Source: Phytopythium helicoides (taxonomy: Eukaryota > Oomycota > Peronosporomycetes > Pythiales > Pythiaceae). From it: DNA of 64,000 nt. Each line of letters begins with the position of its first letter. Positions within the stretch are counted from its first letter, which is position 1. Shown here one piece after another: positions 46,270-56,914 of this stretch. The notes below the pieces were generated by a model. It saw only the letters and a program-made list of their open reading frames with translations, was not told the DNA's origin and ran no database searches. Location: contig JANFNE010000020.1 of the NCBI GenBank assembly GCA_024867545.1, positions 372,001-436,000 of the forward strand, read 5' to 3'. A program made the translations under genes and the position numbers.

Positions 46270-49200
46270 TCAGATGCCCACGGAGATGACGGAGGGTGCG
46301 TCATCGTCGCGCCACGCCAGCAGCGTCGACGGGAGCGACGCCGTCAACCGCGTCAGCCGCGCCAGGTACTCGGCCGCCGCCTGCGACTCGCGAGCGAATG
46401 GCGTCGGGTCCGGCAGCGGCAGCAGCAGCAGCGCAGTGTGCCGAGAGTGCCGCTGCAACGCCAGGTTCACCTCGTCCACGGCCGCCGCGTCCTGCAGCAG
46501 CTCGCGGCTGGGCGACGCGCTGCCAGCCGCGTACGCCGGCACGACCACCAGGTCCGTCACGTGCGAGTCCACGCGCAGCTGCTCGGCCAGCCGCTCGAGC
46601 TGCTGCCGCTCAAGCTGCAACGACCCGGCATCGCTGCTTGCGCTCAGCTTGAGCAGCCGGATGCTCGTTCGTGCACGCCACTGAGGGTTCGAGTACAGAA
46701 CGTACGCGAGCTGGAGCAACAGAGCAGTGCTCGCGCTCACAGCGGCGTCGCCCCAGCTCGCCGTTACCCACACGTCGATCGTTTGCTTGCTAGTCGTCGA
46801 TGTCGAAGTCAGCATCGGCAACGCGTCGCCTAGAGAGCTTTTTGCTGTGCTCAATAACCGCCGATCGAGCTGGTCTGTGTGCCGAGCGATCACCATGTTG
46901 CGCCTGAGAACGATGCCGTCGGCGAGAAGCCCCACGAAGTCAAGCGGGCGTTGGGTGCCGAGCAGTTCACTGTGCATCTTGCTGGCGAGAGGGTCATTCG
47001 GTGCCTCAATCCACGGGACGACGACAGTGTTGATCTGCATGCCTCCGAGACCAGCGGATTGCATGAGAATCCGATAGCCCTCCCGCGCTTCCGTTGCAAC
47101 AATAACCTACTCCGTTGAAAATATTAGCACCAGAACCTCCTCATCTGTAAAGGCGATGAAAACAACAACTTACCTCCGGAATAGCTTTCAACTTCGTCTC
47201 GAAAATATGCTCAAGCCACTCATTATACCGATTGGTGCAGTGTTGGTGGCTTTGCGTATCAAAAGCCCCTGTGATCACCGACCCCACAATGTACAGACCA
47301 CCTTTCTTGAGCTTGTTGCATAGCTTTGCTTCGTCACAGTCAATGTTGTTTGTGAGCAGCAGAATTGATGGGCGCCAATACTTGGTGTGCGCCTTGCGCG
47401 AGTCCAATCGAAGCAGGTACTTCCGAACTTGGTGATAGATCAGCGCCTGGCTGATATCACCCCAAGCTTTCGGAGAGCCCGAGACGTAAAGGTAAAAGAA
47501 AAGGCAGGCGAGCACCAACAATGACACAGCGGCGTACAAAGCATTCAGGTAGATCATGACGCCAATGTTGAGGATCGCCCCGAGTAGCGCTAGTTGCCAC
47601 GAGTGGTGACGAAACGATGGTCGAAAGTTAGGGACTCCAGTCACTTGAAGAAGGAAGCATGTCATGTTCACTGCGGCGTAAGCGAGACAGAAGAAGGAGG
47701 TGCAGATTGGCGCGATGACATCCAAATCGCCCAGACAAATGAAAACTTGGGTGAGGGCTGCTGTGAAGAGGACCGCATTTCTTGGCTCGTCTCCAACCGT
47801 TGTGCCTTGACCCATGCTCTTTAGTACCGGGAATAGATCGTCTCGAGCAATTGCTTGCAAGATTCGTGATGCACCAAATAGCGCTCCGAGCGCAGACGAA
47901 AAGCACGACACGAGAACTCCGACAATCACCACAATCGGGTAGTCTGAGACTTCTTGAAAGAATGAAAAGTTGGTTCGCAGCGTCATACCCGTGAACGAAG
48001 CCGCAAAGGTCAGAATTAGCGTGATATAGACAACGCATGAGGTACCGACAGCCGCTAGCGTCCCGACGGGTATGCTCTTTCCTGAAAACCCGCACCAAAT
48101 TTGAATCAAGCCGTGGTGATACAGCAAACTGCGAACTATGCAAAAACAAACCTGGATTTTGGAGGTCGCCAGAGAGATTCAAGCCTTCCATGAACCCCGT
48201 TGCGAGCGGAAACACGATAGCTATTGGCAACATGACTCGTCAGAGTTGGTTGGCTCGCGAAAAACAGTGGAACCGAAAACGGGATGTCATACCATACACC
48301 CCAGCAATGGTGCATGCTTCGTCACCGCAAATATGTAGCTCGTTGGTGAGGTGAGGTGGGGTGTTCTCTTTCAGCGTTGCGATTCGCATACCCGTGAACT
48401 CGCCGCCGCTTTTCAGCTCACGTGGGCTTCCAACGTAGATAAACAGCGCACCAATGGCCACACAGGCAAACTGAAGCACGAAGAGATACTTGTTGACGCG
48501 GGCGAAAGCTCGCGCGCCAATGATTGCAATGATGAGAATCAAAATAAGCGCGATCGTCGCGACAATGACAACGACGGGCTTCTTCCCGATCTCCGCGTCG
48601 GCGAACCACGTCTGGTGGAACTCCTCGGCGAAGCCCACGAGGTACATGGACACTCCGACCGCGTACAGGAAGTAGAACTGGAGTCCAACAGCTCCTCCAA
48701 ACTCGGGGCCGAGCGAGCGGCTGCGTATCAATCGTGAGTTCGACTCCTGCTCCACATCCTCGGTGCCACATACCTGATGAGGTAGTAGGATCCGCCGCCC
48801 TGCATGGCTCCGTTGCTGGCGATGGTGCTGGCCGAGAGCACCGTGAGCACTGCCTGTGCCTCGGCCATGAAGAAGATCCACATCATCCCCTCGACTCCAG
48901 CCTGCCCCACGCCCCATCCGAGCCGCAGGAAGAGGATCACGCCGATGATGTTGAGCAGACACGGCACGTACACGCCCTGCACGCCACGCGCGCGTCAGTC
49001 CTCGCCTGGAAACCCCGCACCTCGAGCTCCTCTCGCGCTCACATTGATCGTCCCGAGCGCGTTCCTGGACGGCGCGGCTCCCTCGCCCCGGCCGTCGTCC
49101 GAGCCGCTCGCGAGCGAGTGCAGGTCCGTGTACGAGCTCTCGCCCCAGTCGCGCGAAGAGGCCGCGCGCGAGCCCTTGCGCGCGCCCTTGCGGCCCGCAG

Positions 49201-49288
49201 AGGACGCCGACAGCGAGCGCGAGAGCTGCGGGGAGGGCGCGCCCGCCTCCTCGTCCAGCAGCAGCGGCTGCGCGTCGGCCGGCAGCAT
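46270..49288 (-). CDS. Cation-chloride cotransporter (SLC12/KCC-like)
   Basis: Electroneutral K-Cl (or Na-K-Cl) cotransport across the plasma or vacuolar membrane. The start at 49288 (MLPADAQPLLLDEEAG) precedes a Ser/Arg-rich cytosolic tail. The first helix exon reads GVYVPCLLNIIGVILFLRLG then WGVGQAG, the K-Cl-type TM1 motif. It is followed by SNGAMQGGGSYYLI (TM3), LGPEFGGAVGLQFYFLYAVG, an extracellular Cys-containing loop (HICGDEACTIAG), KSIPVGTLAAVGTSCVVYI, and ASRILQAIARDDLFPVLK. The C-terminal domain (RPSILLLTNNIDCDEAKLCN) continues into an exon ending at 46270 with SVISVGI. About seven introns. The KCC-like call rests on TM1 and the C-terminal region; ion specificity is not proven. Confidence 0.88.
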
Positions 49289-49380
49289 TCGCGATCTTGG
49301 AGCTGGAGAAGCTTTGATACGCGCTCTCTGGCGAGTGACGGTGCTTCAAGTGCGGCGGTTGCGGCCCACGACCGCTGGCG
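49289..49380. promoter_or_regulatory. Bidirectional promoter between cotransporter and coiled-coil gene
   Basis: 92 bp between divergent start codons. No element was identified. Confidence 0.5.
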
Positions 49381-50133
49381 ATGGAGCAGCAGGACGAGAT
49401 CCAGGCGCTGCGCAAGGAGCTCGAGCAGCTGAAGGCGCAGCTGGAGACGGCGGCGAGGCCAGTTGAGGCTGCGTCCGTGAGCGTCAAGCCGCCGGAACGC
49501 ACGGACGCGAGGGATCCGAGCCCGAGAAGGAGCGCTACGGGCGTCTACGGCTTGGCGAATGGAGCGAATGACGCAGGAGGCTACGAGACTCGCGAACTCG
49601 CTCCTCCCAGACGAAGCACTGCGCTGGCAGAGTACGTTGACCGCGTCCCGGTCGACTCGAAGAGAGGCAAGTGGTGGCTCAAGGACCGACAGGTGCTGTC
49701 ACGCAACGTGGCGGCGCCTGATGCCGAGTTCATGGCGGTCAAAGTCCGCGAGGTGTGGCTCTGGAGCGGACGCACCGTCATTGTGGACAAGGTCGTCACG
49801 GTTCCCACCGAGAACTTCAATGAGCACCTCGACGCAAACAGCACGAGACTCGCTTCTCCGACTTCCAGCGCCTACGACCGACTGAGTGAGCTCGGTTCAA
49901 AGAGCGTGAGCGAGTCCAAGCGGAACCTGGAAGTGTACGCCGACTCGAAAGAGCTCGCCAAGGAGTTCATGATGCAGCCGCAAGGTGAAGCTGGTGAAAA
50001 TGCCAACCCGCCCCTCACAGCGAGCGCGAGAATGGAGATGGAGATGGAGCGCGCAATGAAGACGAGAGACGAAAGCGTTAGCGGAGAGGCTGAAGGTCAC
50101 CAGAGTAGTTCGCTAAAGGACTCTCCTCGTTGA
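49381..50133 (+). CDS. Unknown coiled-coil protein
   Basis: Single exon, 250 residues. The N-terminus (EIQALRKELEQLKAQLET) is a short leucine-zipper-like coiled coil. A Pro/Arg-rich linker leads to a compact middle region (AEYVDRVPVDSKRGKWWLKD, then VREVWLWSGRTVIVDKVV). The C-terminal third is charged and helical (RMEMEMERAMKTRDE). No signal peptide, membrane helix or known domain. Codon use and length support a real gene; function unknown. Confidence 0.65.
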   Translation: MEQQDEIQALRKELEQLKAQLETAARPVEAASVSVKPPERTDARDPSPRRSATGVYGLANGANDAGGYETRELAPPRRSTALAEYVDRVPVDSKRGKWWLKDRQVLSRNVAAPDAEFMAVKVREVWLWSGRTVIVDKVVTVPTENFNEHLDANSTRLASPTSSAYDRLSELGSKSVSESKRNLEVYADSKELAKEFMMQPQGEAGENANPPLTASARMEMEMERAMKTRDESVSGEAEGHQSSSLKDSPR

Positions 50134-50577
50134 ATACCAGCAGTGGTGTCTTCGTAGATTGAGCAAACGAAAGTGCAGACGATATGACCACCAAAGTCGC
50201 CTTCGCCATTCGCGTTTTGATGTCATGGAGTTGGTGTCATGGGGGTGTCCACAGTCATGGAGAGCACCGCAACGCTCCGTAGATGCACGCACGCATGGAC
50301 CTCGACAGAAGAGGCACTCCGGGCACCACACAACCTGCAACGGTGGCTAGCACGATGTCACCCTTGGCTGCTTACGGTACATGCAGAATCTTGGTCCCCA
50401 GCCTTGTGGTTCCAGGAATCCTTGGGGCAGTGCAGTGTGGAGACATCAGAGGCTTCATGTGCTTGCCTCGCTCCCAAGATTGCCCGCAAGGTTGTGTCTG
50501 GGTTAGTGTGGCGTCACTTTTCAACCTGCGGGCCACCGTGCAGCATCAACGACCTCACCGAATTGCGCCTGTGGATC
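50134..50577. other. Spacer upstream of tandem-family copy A
   Basis: About 440 bp. The frame of copy A stays open back to 50239, but that segment has no similarity to the other copies, so I treat it as 5' flank. It would otherwise add a Cys/Trp-rich N-terminus of 113 residues. Confidence 0.4.
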
Positions 50578-51021
50578 ATGCCGGTGGCCCCACGCCCAGC
50601 ACTTCGTGGATGCCACGGCCTTTGCTTCCATTGGGACCGCGACGCGCTCCAGCAGATCACATCCAAGGTCACCTCTGAGGAGTTCCCGCACTGGTTGAGT
50701 GAGAGCCCCAGTCAGCTGACGGTCGACGGATTCATCGATGACACGATGGTATACCTCGCCGAGCTCGCAGACGACACCAGAGGTCCAGCGTTGCTGTTTC
50801 AACATCCAGACCGAGCGGCCAGCGTGTGTATCCGACTGGGCCACGTTGAGGCCCACCCGTTCGTGCAGGCGAGCCTAGCTGAGCTGCCGGAGCACAAGAG
50901 CCTTGCCCATGTTCACCGCGTTGAGCTGGATGAGAGCTGCGATGAGCTGGCGCCGGTGGTGAGCTTCGGTGACTCGCTGTTCGCTCGACCGGCCGCTCCG
51001 CTTCGCCAGGCTTTTAACTAG
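50578..51021 (+). CDS. Tandem-family small protein, copy A
   Basis: 147 residues from the ATG at 50578 (MPVAPRPALRGCHGLCFHWD), chosen because it matches the start of copy C. The shared domain is present: an aromatic FHWDRDALQQI segment, PHWLSESPSQLTVDGFIDD, TMVYLAELADDTRGP, and ASVCIRLGHVEAHPFVQASL then AELPEHKSLAHVHRV. No signal peptide is evident, and only one Cys lies outside the first 20 residues. I cannot link the domain to any known family. It lies in a same-strand tandem array with B to F. The divergence from the other copies is high, so it is an older paralogue. Confidence 0.6.
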   Translation: MPVAPRPALRGCHGLCFHWDRDALQQITSKVTSEEFPHWLSESPSQLTVDGFIDDTMVYLAELADDTRGPALLFQHPDRAASVCIRLGHVEAHPFVQASLAELPEHKSLAHVHRVELDESCDELAPVVSFGDSLFARPAAPLRQAFN

Positions 51022-51560
51022 CGGCGACTGGGTGTAGTGGTTGCCATTCGCATTTGTTCATACCTTCGCTGCTTGCTGTTCGTTTGAGATGAATTCATTG
51101 GTCGTATCCTCAATCTTGAGCCTTCACCACTATTGAAAACGATAGAGCAGTGAGGATGCTTTTTGACCAGAAGACGTCGCCACTTGAAGCTGAGGGGAGT
51201 AGACGCCTCCAGAAGTTGGCCCCTGTGGCAGGTACTTCCATGATGAACTGAGCTTCCACTGGCGCATCGAGCACTGCGCTGCGGGCGAGCAGTCATCAAT
51301 CGAGGAGACGATGCTCGAGTCGCATCACTCGAGAGTGGAAGCTGCACACCGCTCGCAATGGAATTTCGCCCAAGGTGGTCTGATACGCCCGTCTCCGCAG
51401 GAATCCGATGCCTTTCTATCAAGGCGCGGCTTGATACCAAGTCGACAGCGCCATCTCCGCCCGGTAGCAGCAGCAAGGGCATCCATCGCTCGTAGATGAG
51501 CTCAAACCTAGCACTTGCTTTTTGCACTTTGGAATTTGCTCGACCCTACTAGCCTCGATC
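51022..51560. other. Spacer between family copies A and B
   Basis: About 540 bp. A minus frame of 169 codons (51018-51527) is open but has no recognisable domain and overlaps the promoter side of copy B, so it is not called. No repeat was recognised. Confidence 0.4.
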
Positions 51561-52139
51561 ATGGCAGAAGTCGCCAACGACACCTCAAGCGAGTCTGAAA
51601 CAGAGGTACGAAGCTGGATGGTGGTGAAAAGAGGAAGTAGCAAACTCATGCTCTGCTGTGCATGCTTGTAGTCCCCGCGCCACTTTGAGTCGACGAATTG
51701 GAACGACTACTTCCTCGCCCCCGTTCGCATCGACTGGCGTCGCGAGATGGTCGACGAGTTCGTGGAAGCAGCGAGCAGCGGCAGCGTCGTTAGCCCTCGG
51801 TCCCCATGGCTCTCACAACAAGGCACAGCAAACCTGACAACTGAGCAGTTTATAGAGGACGTTATGCTGCACCTCGCCGAAGTCGTAGGCGAGCGCCATG
51901 GTAACGTGCTTCAGCCAAGGTCGGCAGATCAATCGAACCATCTTTTCAAGCGACTGGGGCATGTCGAGATGAACCTGTTCATCCAAGCGTGCATGCAGGA
52001 GCTGCCGGAAGGCAAGGGATCGCTGGCCGTCGTTGTCCGAACTTTTGAGACCTCGCGTCCTGGGCAACGCCGACGGACTCGCACTAGAGTCGTGGGAATC
52101 CCTTCACTCGGCCCAGGAGCTCGTCGCGTTTTCTTTTAG
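51561..52139 (+). CDS. Tandem-family small protein, copy B
   Basis: Two exons, 51561-51605 and 51672-52139, with a 66-bp intron. The first encodes an acidic start (MAEVANDTSSESETE), as in copies E and F, and ends in a Glu codon at phase 0. The product has 170 residues. The shared domain reads VRIDWRREMVDEFVEAA, SPWLSQQGTANLTTEQFIED, VMLHLAEVVGERHGN, and LFKRLGHVEMNLFIQACMQE then LPEGKGSLAVVVR. The tail is Arg-rich and ends GARRVFF, echoing NMRRVFA of E/F. The same intron position in B, E and F supports common descent. Function unknown. Confidence 0.72.
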
Positions 52140-52663
52140 GTTTTGAGTAGCAAGGTAAGCCAAAACAACAAGAGCAGCTCGCGTGAGCGCGTTCGAATGA
52201 CGAAGTCTGGGATGTGGCAGAAGACTCAGCCCACAGGGAATGGGTGGCGAAGATGAGATCTCCTCGAGATTTCCACGAGCTTCAGGGCATGGCTTGCAGA
52301 GCCACTGTCGAGGGAACCTACCGACATTCGATGCAACAAACCAGTGAGGAAGAGCCGCATTGATTGTGGTGATGCCTCTCACCCATCCAATGCGTCTATG
52401 GCTTGAGCTGATGCCCCGCCACTTGTAGCGGTCTCCACGGACGCTTGGAGCACAGAACCTGGCGACATCGACGGCAGTGCACGTACCACTTTCCGAGCGA
52501 ATGTGCCCCCTCCTCTCTACTGTACGGTGTCTGTGGTCATCAAACGATGAAAGCAGACATGGCACGAAACAGCTCTTGTGGCTCGTCGGAACGAGGCTGT
52601 CGTGCTTGGCAGCGGCGTCCACTCGCCCCACTTTCGAGTTTGACACCTCCAGCACACTCAACC
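52140..52663. other. Spacer between family copies B and C
   Basis: About 520 bp. A minus frame (52104-52661, 185 codons) spans it but lacks domains and covers the 3' end of copy B, so I regard it as chance. No other feature is seen. Confidence 0.4.
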
Positions 52664-53077
52664 ATGCCGCGCGTGGACCCCTTGCAGCCCGAGGACCTCC
52701 CGTGGCACTTGTCGGGCCTCTACTTCGACTGGCACTATGACGGACTTCAGCACTTCCTTGAGCTTGCGAATGCGAATCGCAACTCGGCGATGCCTCCGGT
52801 GCCTCACTGGGCTACAGAAGCGCAGGGACAGCTCACCGTTGACGGCTTCGTCGAAGACGCCATGAGGTTCCTGGGTGAAGTCGTCGATGAAGTTAGCGGC
52901 TGGACGTTGATCGTGAGCTCACCGGACCAAGTCAGTCGCCTCAGCGCGCGCATGGGCCATCTCGAGATGGACCCTTTCATGCAGGCGTGCATTGACACCC
53001 TCGGGGACGACAAGAGGCTCGTGACGGTGCGTCGCATCATCGGCATCGGCGGTCCTCAGGCACAGCCCTTTAGGTAG
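52664..53077 (+). CDS. Tandem-family small protein, copy C
   Basis: Single exon as read, 137 residues from MPRVDPLQPEDLPWHLSGLY. The domain shows LYFDWHYDGLQHFLELANAN, PHWATEAQGQLTVDGFVEDA, MRFLGEVVDEVSGW, and LSARMGHLEMDPFMQACIDT then LGDDKRLVTVRRI. It is closest to A in the LTVDGF segment and to B in the MDPFMQAC segment. An in-frame ATG upstream (52445) adds residues unlike any paralogue and is rejected. No signal peptide. Function unknown. Confidence 0.68.
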   Translation: MPRVDPLQPEDLPWHLSGLYFDWHYDGLQHFLELANANRNSAMPPVPHWATEAQGQLTVDGFVEDAMRFLGEVVDEVSGWTLIVSSPDQVSRLSARMGHLEMDPFMQACIDTLGDDKRLVTVRRIIGIGGPQAQPFR

Positions 53078-53384
53078 ATGTTGTGTGCAAAATCTGTCAG
53101 AACGAGCATTCATTCAATGCCCCCAACTGGTCTGTTCGCCTTCGTCGTCGTGTTCGATCGCGACAGCAGCTGCTACCATGCCGTTGTCCATCCCGTTCCG
53201 AGGAATCCGGAGCTCCTCAAGACATTTTGGCGGCGCATCTCGACCAACTCATCGCTCTATCACAATGGCAGGAATACAGTGATCCTCCTGAGGGCGACTG
53301 TTAGTTTTGTCAACGCAGGAGCACAACACACCGCCGAGTCAATCGTTAACCGGAGTTCACTTTCAAACTTTCACGCGACTGAGA
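53078..53384. other. Spacer between family copies C and D
   Basis: About 300 bp with overlapping plus frames of no recognisable content. It may include degraded 5' sequence of copy D. Confidence 0.4.
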
Positions 53385-53771
53385 ATGCTATGCCCCCTCG
53401 TCCTCCCATTGCCGCCAGGGGTGAGTCGCATCTTCGGCTACGACCTCTTCATCAGCTTCAATCTCGAGTGCGTCCGGCGAATTGTCCATAGAGCCAACGT
53501 CTATGCCTCCCCAGCATCACTACGCGTACCACACTGACTGACCGAGTCTCCCCCAGATCTCATCCAAGATGCCACCGCCGGGGTCAAATGAATGATACTA
53601 ACGCTCAGCTCTCCGCACGAAGCCGACCAGCTTGGAGCGCGAATGATCCACATCTCCGTTCATCCGTTCTTCGACAGCCTCGCAGGAACCATCGACAGCG
53701 AGCCGAATCTCTTCTTCGCGAGGCGTATGCCCCACACTCCTCCAGTAGCGTCAGCTCGTGACTCTGAATGA
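53385..53771 (+). pseudogene. Tandem-family relic, copy D
   Basis: The first half reads FGYDLFISFNLECVRRIVHR then ANVYASPASLRVPH and hits a stop at 53537, matching the N-terminal aromatic segment of copy C. In another frame, 53608-53771 reads SPHEADQLGARMIHISVHPF then FDSLAGTIDSEPNLFFARR, matching the SPDQ..RL.ARMGHLEMDPF segment of copy C. The middle GFxEDxM block is missing or scrambled. It is therefore a broken copy on the same strand and in the same order as its neighbours. Confidence 0.6.
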
Positions 53772-54757
53772 CGTGACTAGGTCTCTTTGAGAGACCTGGT
53801 CAATGGAAGACCCCGCGGCATTTGATTTGCGCCAGACTGCTACCAAGCGATTAGGACCTGTAATGCATCCCCATTGAATAAATTCGCAGCCTTGTCATAC
53901 CGCTTCAACTTCAAACCGCGAAATACCGATGTGCGTGAAAGCTGGCGATCATTCCTCCAGCCTATTGCGACCTCTGTCCTATCTCAACAACGGCCTAGAG
54001 CTGGGCCTGTTTGCAACATCCCATCCGTTCATACAGGAACGATGACGCTTGGTAATATGCAGGACATGTCATGCGTCTGCAGCCCATCGTCATCGGGTTG
54101 AGTAGTAGTCTTGTTGACGTTCAGACCGAGCAATGTATCACCTCAACCGCGACAATGCGAATCCAGGGTTTCTTCTCAGCAACATCATTCGTAGAGTTTC
54201 CAAATGCATACCACCGCTTTTGGATGTTTTCTTCCTCACTCTCTTCCACGAGTCCGCCGGCAGAAGGGCAGCAGATTCGTGCCTCATTGTCTGCGCACGC
54301 TGCCAGTCCAAAAATCCCCAGCGAGCCCTGGCATCTGATGAGAACCTGTGATAGCCACACGGCGGCACCTTCTTCCTCGAACTCTCTTACAGAACGAGAC
54401 TGGTGAGCGCCTGACACCTCCACTTGCGTGGCCCTCACCACCACCAGAAGTTCCGACGTCCACAGCGAGCGTCTTTCCAATTGACCTCGGCTATGAAGCA
54501 AAAGCAGCAATCGTCCCACCTGTCTGGACCCTCCCTCGTCGCCAGTTACATGACGACCATCGTGATGACTGCTGGCGGTGGATTCTCCAATCGCGCGATT
54601 GGTCCGAGACATGAGCTGCTCCCACCCTAGCGAGCGACTGGAGGCCGCAAACTCCGCTGCTCACGCCACCTTGCGCAACTACCGTAAACCTGACCAGTGG
54701 ATCTCTTGACAGGGATGGACGCAATTGAGCATCCGCCCGAGCGATGACTGCCCGCGC
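53772..54757. other. Spacer before the duplicated block
   Basis: About 1 kb. A minus frame of 163 codons (54121-54612) is open, but its product has no recognisable domain. The last 250 bp (about 54500-54757) is a diverged copy of 56690-56914, so similarity between the two repeat units extends left of the near-identical part. Confidence 0.4.
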
Positions 54758-54922
54758 ACCTTGAAGTGCCAGCCACAAGTTGCGTGCGCCTTTTGTCATG
54801 GACCTCGAGCGATCGGATTGCTGCTTAGCTGCCTGCGCACAGCGCTAATCGTGCGTGCGCTCATTTCCCAACTCGCCCGCGCCGACGCACTATCCTAAGA
54901 TACGAGCAGCTCAAACGTGGAT

Positions 54923-55543
54923 ATGGACGAGACCGGCGGCGGATACACGTCGAGCGACTCGGATGTCGACATGAACTTTCATGACGAGGTGCGGTCTCTC
55001 TCTCCTCTGTGAGTCTCACTGCACCGAGCTGACTGAGATTTTGAAATCATCATCCAGAACCCTCGCCAGCAGCATCAGCAACAGCTCCGAGAGGACTTTG
55101 CGTCGTGGGTGCACGTGCACTGGTGGTATTCACGCGTCGAGGAGTTCGTGGCGGTCGCCAACAACCAACACATCAAGGCAGAGAGACCCGAGTGGATGAA
55201 GCTGAGCAGCACAGAGGGAGCCAGGCTGACAGCGTGGCAGTTCATCGAGGACGTCATGGAGCTGCTGGCTGAAGTGGCTGGCGACCGAAACGACCACACG
55301 CTCGCCATCGACTCGTTCGACCACTACGCCAGCATCTTCGTTCGCGTCGGACACATTCAGACGCATCCGTTCATCCAGGAGTGCATGCACGCTCTGCCAG
55401 ACGACAACAAGCCGCTCGCTAGCTTCATGCGGCGCAACATCGGTCCACGGCCGTGCTCCTTCGAGCACGACGAGACTGACGAGATCGATATCATCCAGAT
55501 TCTGGGGCGACTATCACCAAACATGCGCAGGGTGTTCGCGTAA
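54923..55543 (+). CDS. Tandem-family small protein, copy E
   Basis: Exons 54923-54988 and 55058-55543 with a 69-bp intron, 183 residues. It starts MDETGGGYTSSDSDVDMNFH, an acidic/Ser leader like copy B. The domain reads FASWVHVHWWYSRVEEFVAV, PEWMKLSSTEGARLTAWQF, IEDVMELLAEVAGDRND, and IFVRVGHIQTHPFIQECMHA then LPDDNKPLASFMRR. The C-terminus (IIQILGRLSPNMRRVFA) is longer than in A and C. No signal peptide. The second exon is identical in protein to copy F. Function unknown; the intact frame and matching intron argue for a functional gene. Confidence 0.75.
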
Positions 55544-55692
55544 GCAGCCAAGTACTCTAGTAAGTAAGTGTGCAGGATGTCACATGAAAATAGTTGTCTA
55601 CCAGTAAATCAATTGAACGCACTTCTGTGTGCTCGCGATGCTTGTCATCAACGCGTCGGTCGGTCTTCACATCTTCACAGGTCTTCATTCAT

Positions 55693-56460
55693 TCACGCGT
55701 CAATCCTGTCTCCTTCGTACGACTTCATCAGAGGTCGAGCGAGCTCCGCCGCCTCTTCCTCCCAACCAACAGCATAAGCCACCGACGCCTCAAACATGTC
55801 TTCTTCTTCTTCTTCGCCGCTATCGTTGTCGGTGGACTCGTACAGCACGGACACGCCGGACTCGGCGCTCGGTGACATCGCAAACGTCGGCGATACCAAC
55901 GGAACGGGTCGTGGCACTGGAGAGAGCGGACGCTTCTCGGAAGGTACTGGAGCCGTCACGCTAGCAGACGGAAGCGAGAGCGCCACTCCAATTCCTACCA
56001 CATACGTCGCAGACGCGACCAAGTAGGGCATCGCGCGCGACCACTTCGCCTCCTCCTTCATGGCCGCGTACAGAGTAGAAAACAAAACTGGACCGGTAGC
56101 CTCGAATATCGCTCGTGCGCCGTAAATGGCGCCTTGCAGACGTCCTTGTTCCTGCGAGAGGAGGGTTCGTGGATTCGTGAGGTGAGAACTGATAAGCTAG
56201 AGCTTCAGGCGACTCAAGAGTTGTGAACTTTACCTTTTCGGAGCAATTGATGGACTTGAGTGACGAGATTGCTGCAAACGATAGGTCGGACAGACACCCT
56301 GGGACCGTCAGTGTGAACGCGATCCATTTTTCTGGGTAGAAAGCGGTGAAAGCGAATCCTCCCGCCTCCACAATGCAACCCACAAGGGCGACGACGATCA
56401 CGCCACGTTCGCGCATGCAATTCATCAACGGCCGAAGGATCACCATCTTCGCTAAAAAGA
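55693..56460 (-). pseudogene. Truncated MFS transporter (3' fragment)
   Basis: Matches the last third of the full MFS gene at 57854-60014: LRPLMNCMRERGVIVVALVG, FYPEKWIAFTLTVPGCLSDL then SFAAISSLKSINCSEK, an intron, and a last exon ending at 55693 with a Glu-rich cytosolic tail. Homology stops near 56460, where the N-terminal eight helices should begin. The sequence beyond is unrelated. It arose with the block duplication and is unlikely to make a transporter. Confidence 0.78.
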
Positions 56461-56914
56461 TGTCCACTGCGACGACGTGGTGGAAAGTGCTGTGGTTATA
56501 AAACGCAGCGTGAGAGCCCCTTTGCTGCCGCACTGTGGGACGCCTTTGCTCGATCAGATCGGCAGAGTTAGGCGGGTCCAGCACCTCTCCGCTTCCGCTT
56601 GTATGGCCTTCACTACCAGACATCCCGCTGTCCGAGTGGAGCTGTACCACCGATGCTTCCTGGCAAAATAGTCCTCGGCTATAGCGCAGGGCAGCAATCG
56701 CCCATCTCGCGCGAATCCCCCCGCATCAACAGTCGCCACATCGACCATCGTGATGACTGCCGGCTGGGGATTCTCCAATCGCGCGTGACAAGAGATGCTC
56801 CCACCTCAGCACCGAATGAACAACGACACCTTGCGCAATTGCGGAACCGTAAACATGAGTGCGAGAGTGGTTGCCTGGGATGGACGCACCCGCTCGGACG
56901 ATGACTGCTCGCCC
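56461..56914. other. Junction region between duplicated blocks
   Basis: About 450 bp. The right half (56690-56914) is a diverged copy of 54500-54757. The left half has no recognised homology inside the window. No gene is supported. Confidence 0.4.

Larger units (their letters stand above)
54758..56460 (+). repeat. Duplicated block, left copy
   Basis: About 1.7 kb nearly identical to 56915-58620, in direct orientation with an offset of about 2.16 kb. It carries family copy E and the 3' part of an MFS gene. Even intergenic sequence and introns match with only scattered changes. Confidence 0.9.

Noticed and set aside
51018..51527. Minus frame of 169 codons between family copies
   Set aside because: No domain and no similar frame between other copies. 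I could not separate it from chance.
52104..52661. Minus frame of 185 codons
   Set aside because: Overlaps the 3' end of copy B, no domain, no counterpart elsewhere in the array.
54121..54612. Minus frame of 163 codons
   Set aside because: The diverged repeat at 56.7 kb does not preserve the frame, so coding is unlikely.
55796..56026. Ser/Thr-rich plus frame, present twice
   Set aside because: Antisense to the acidic tail of the MFS gene; it is duplicated only because the block is.
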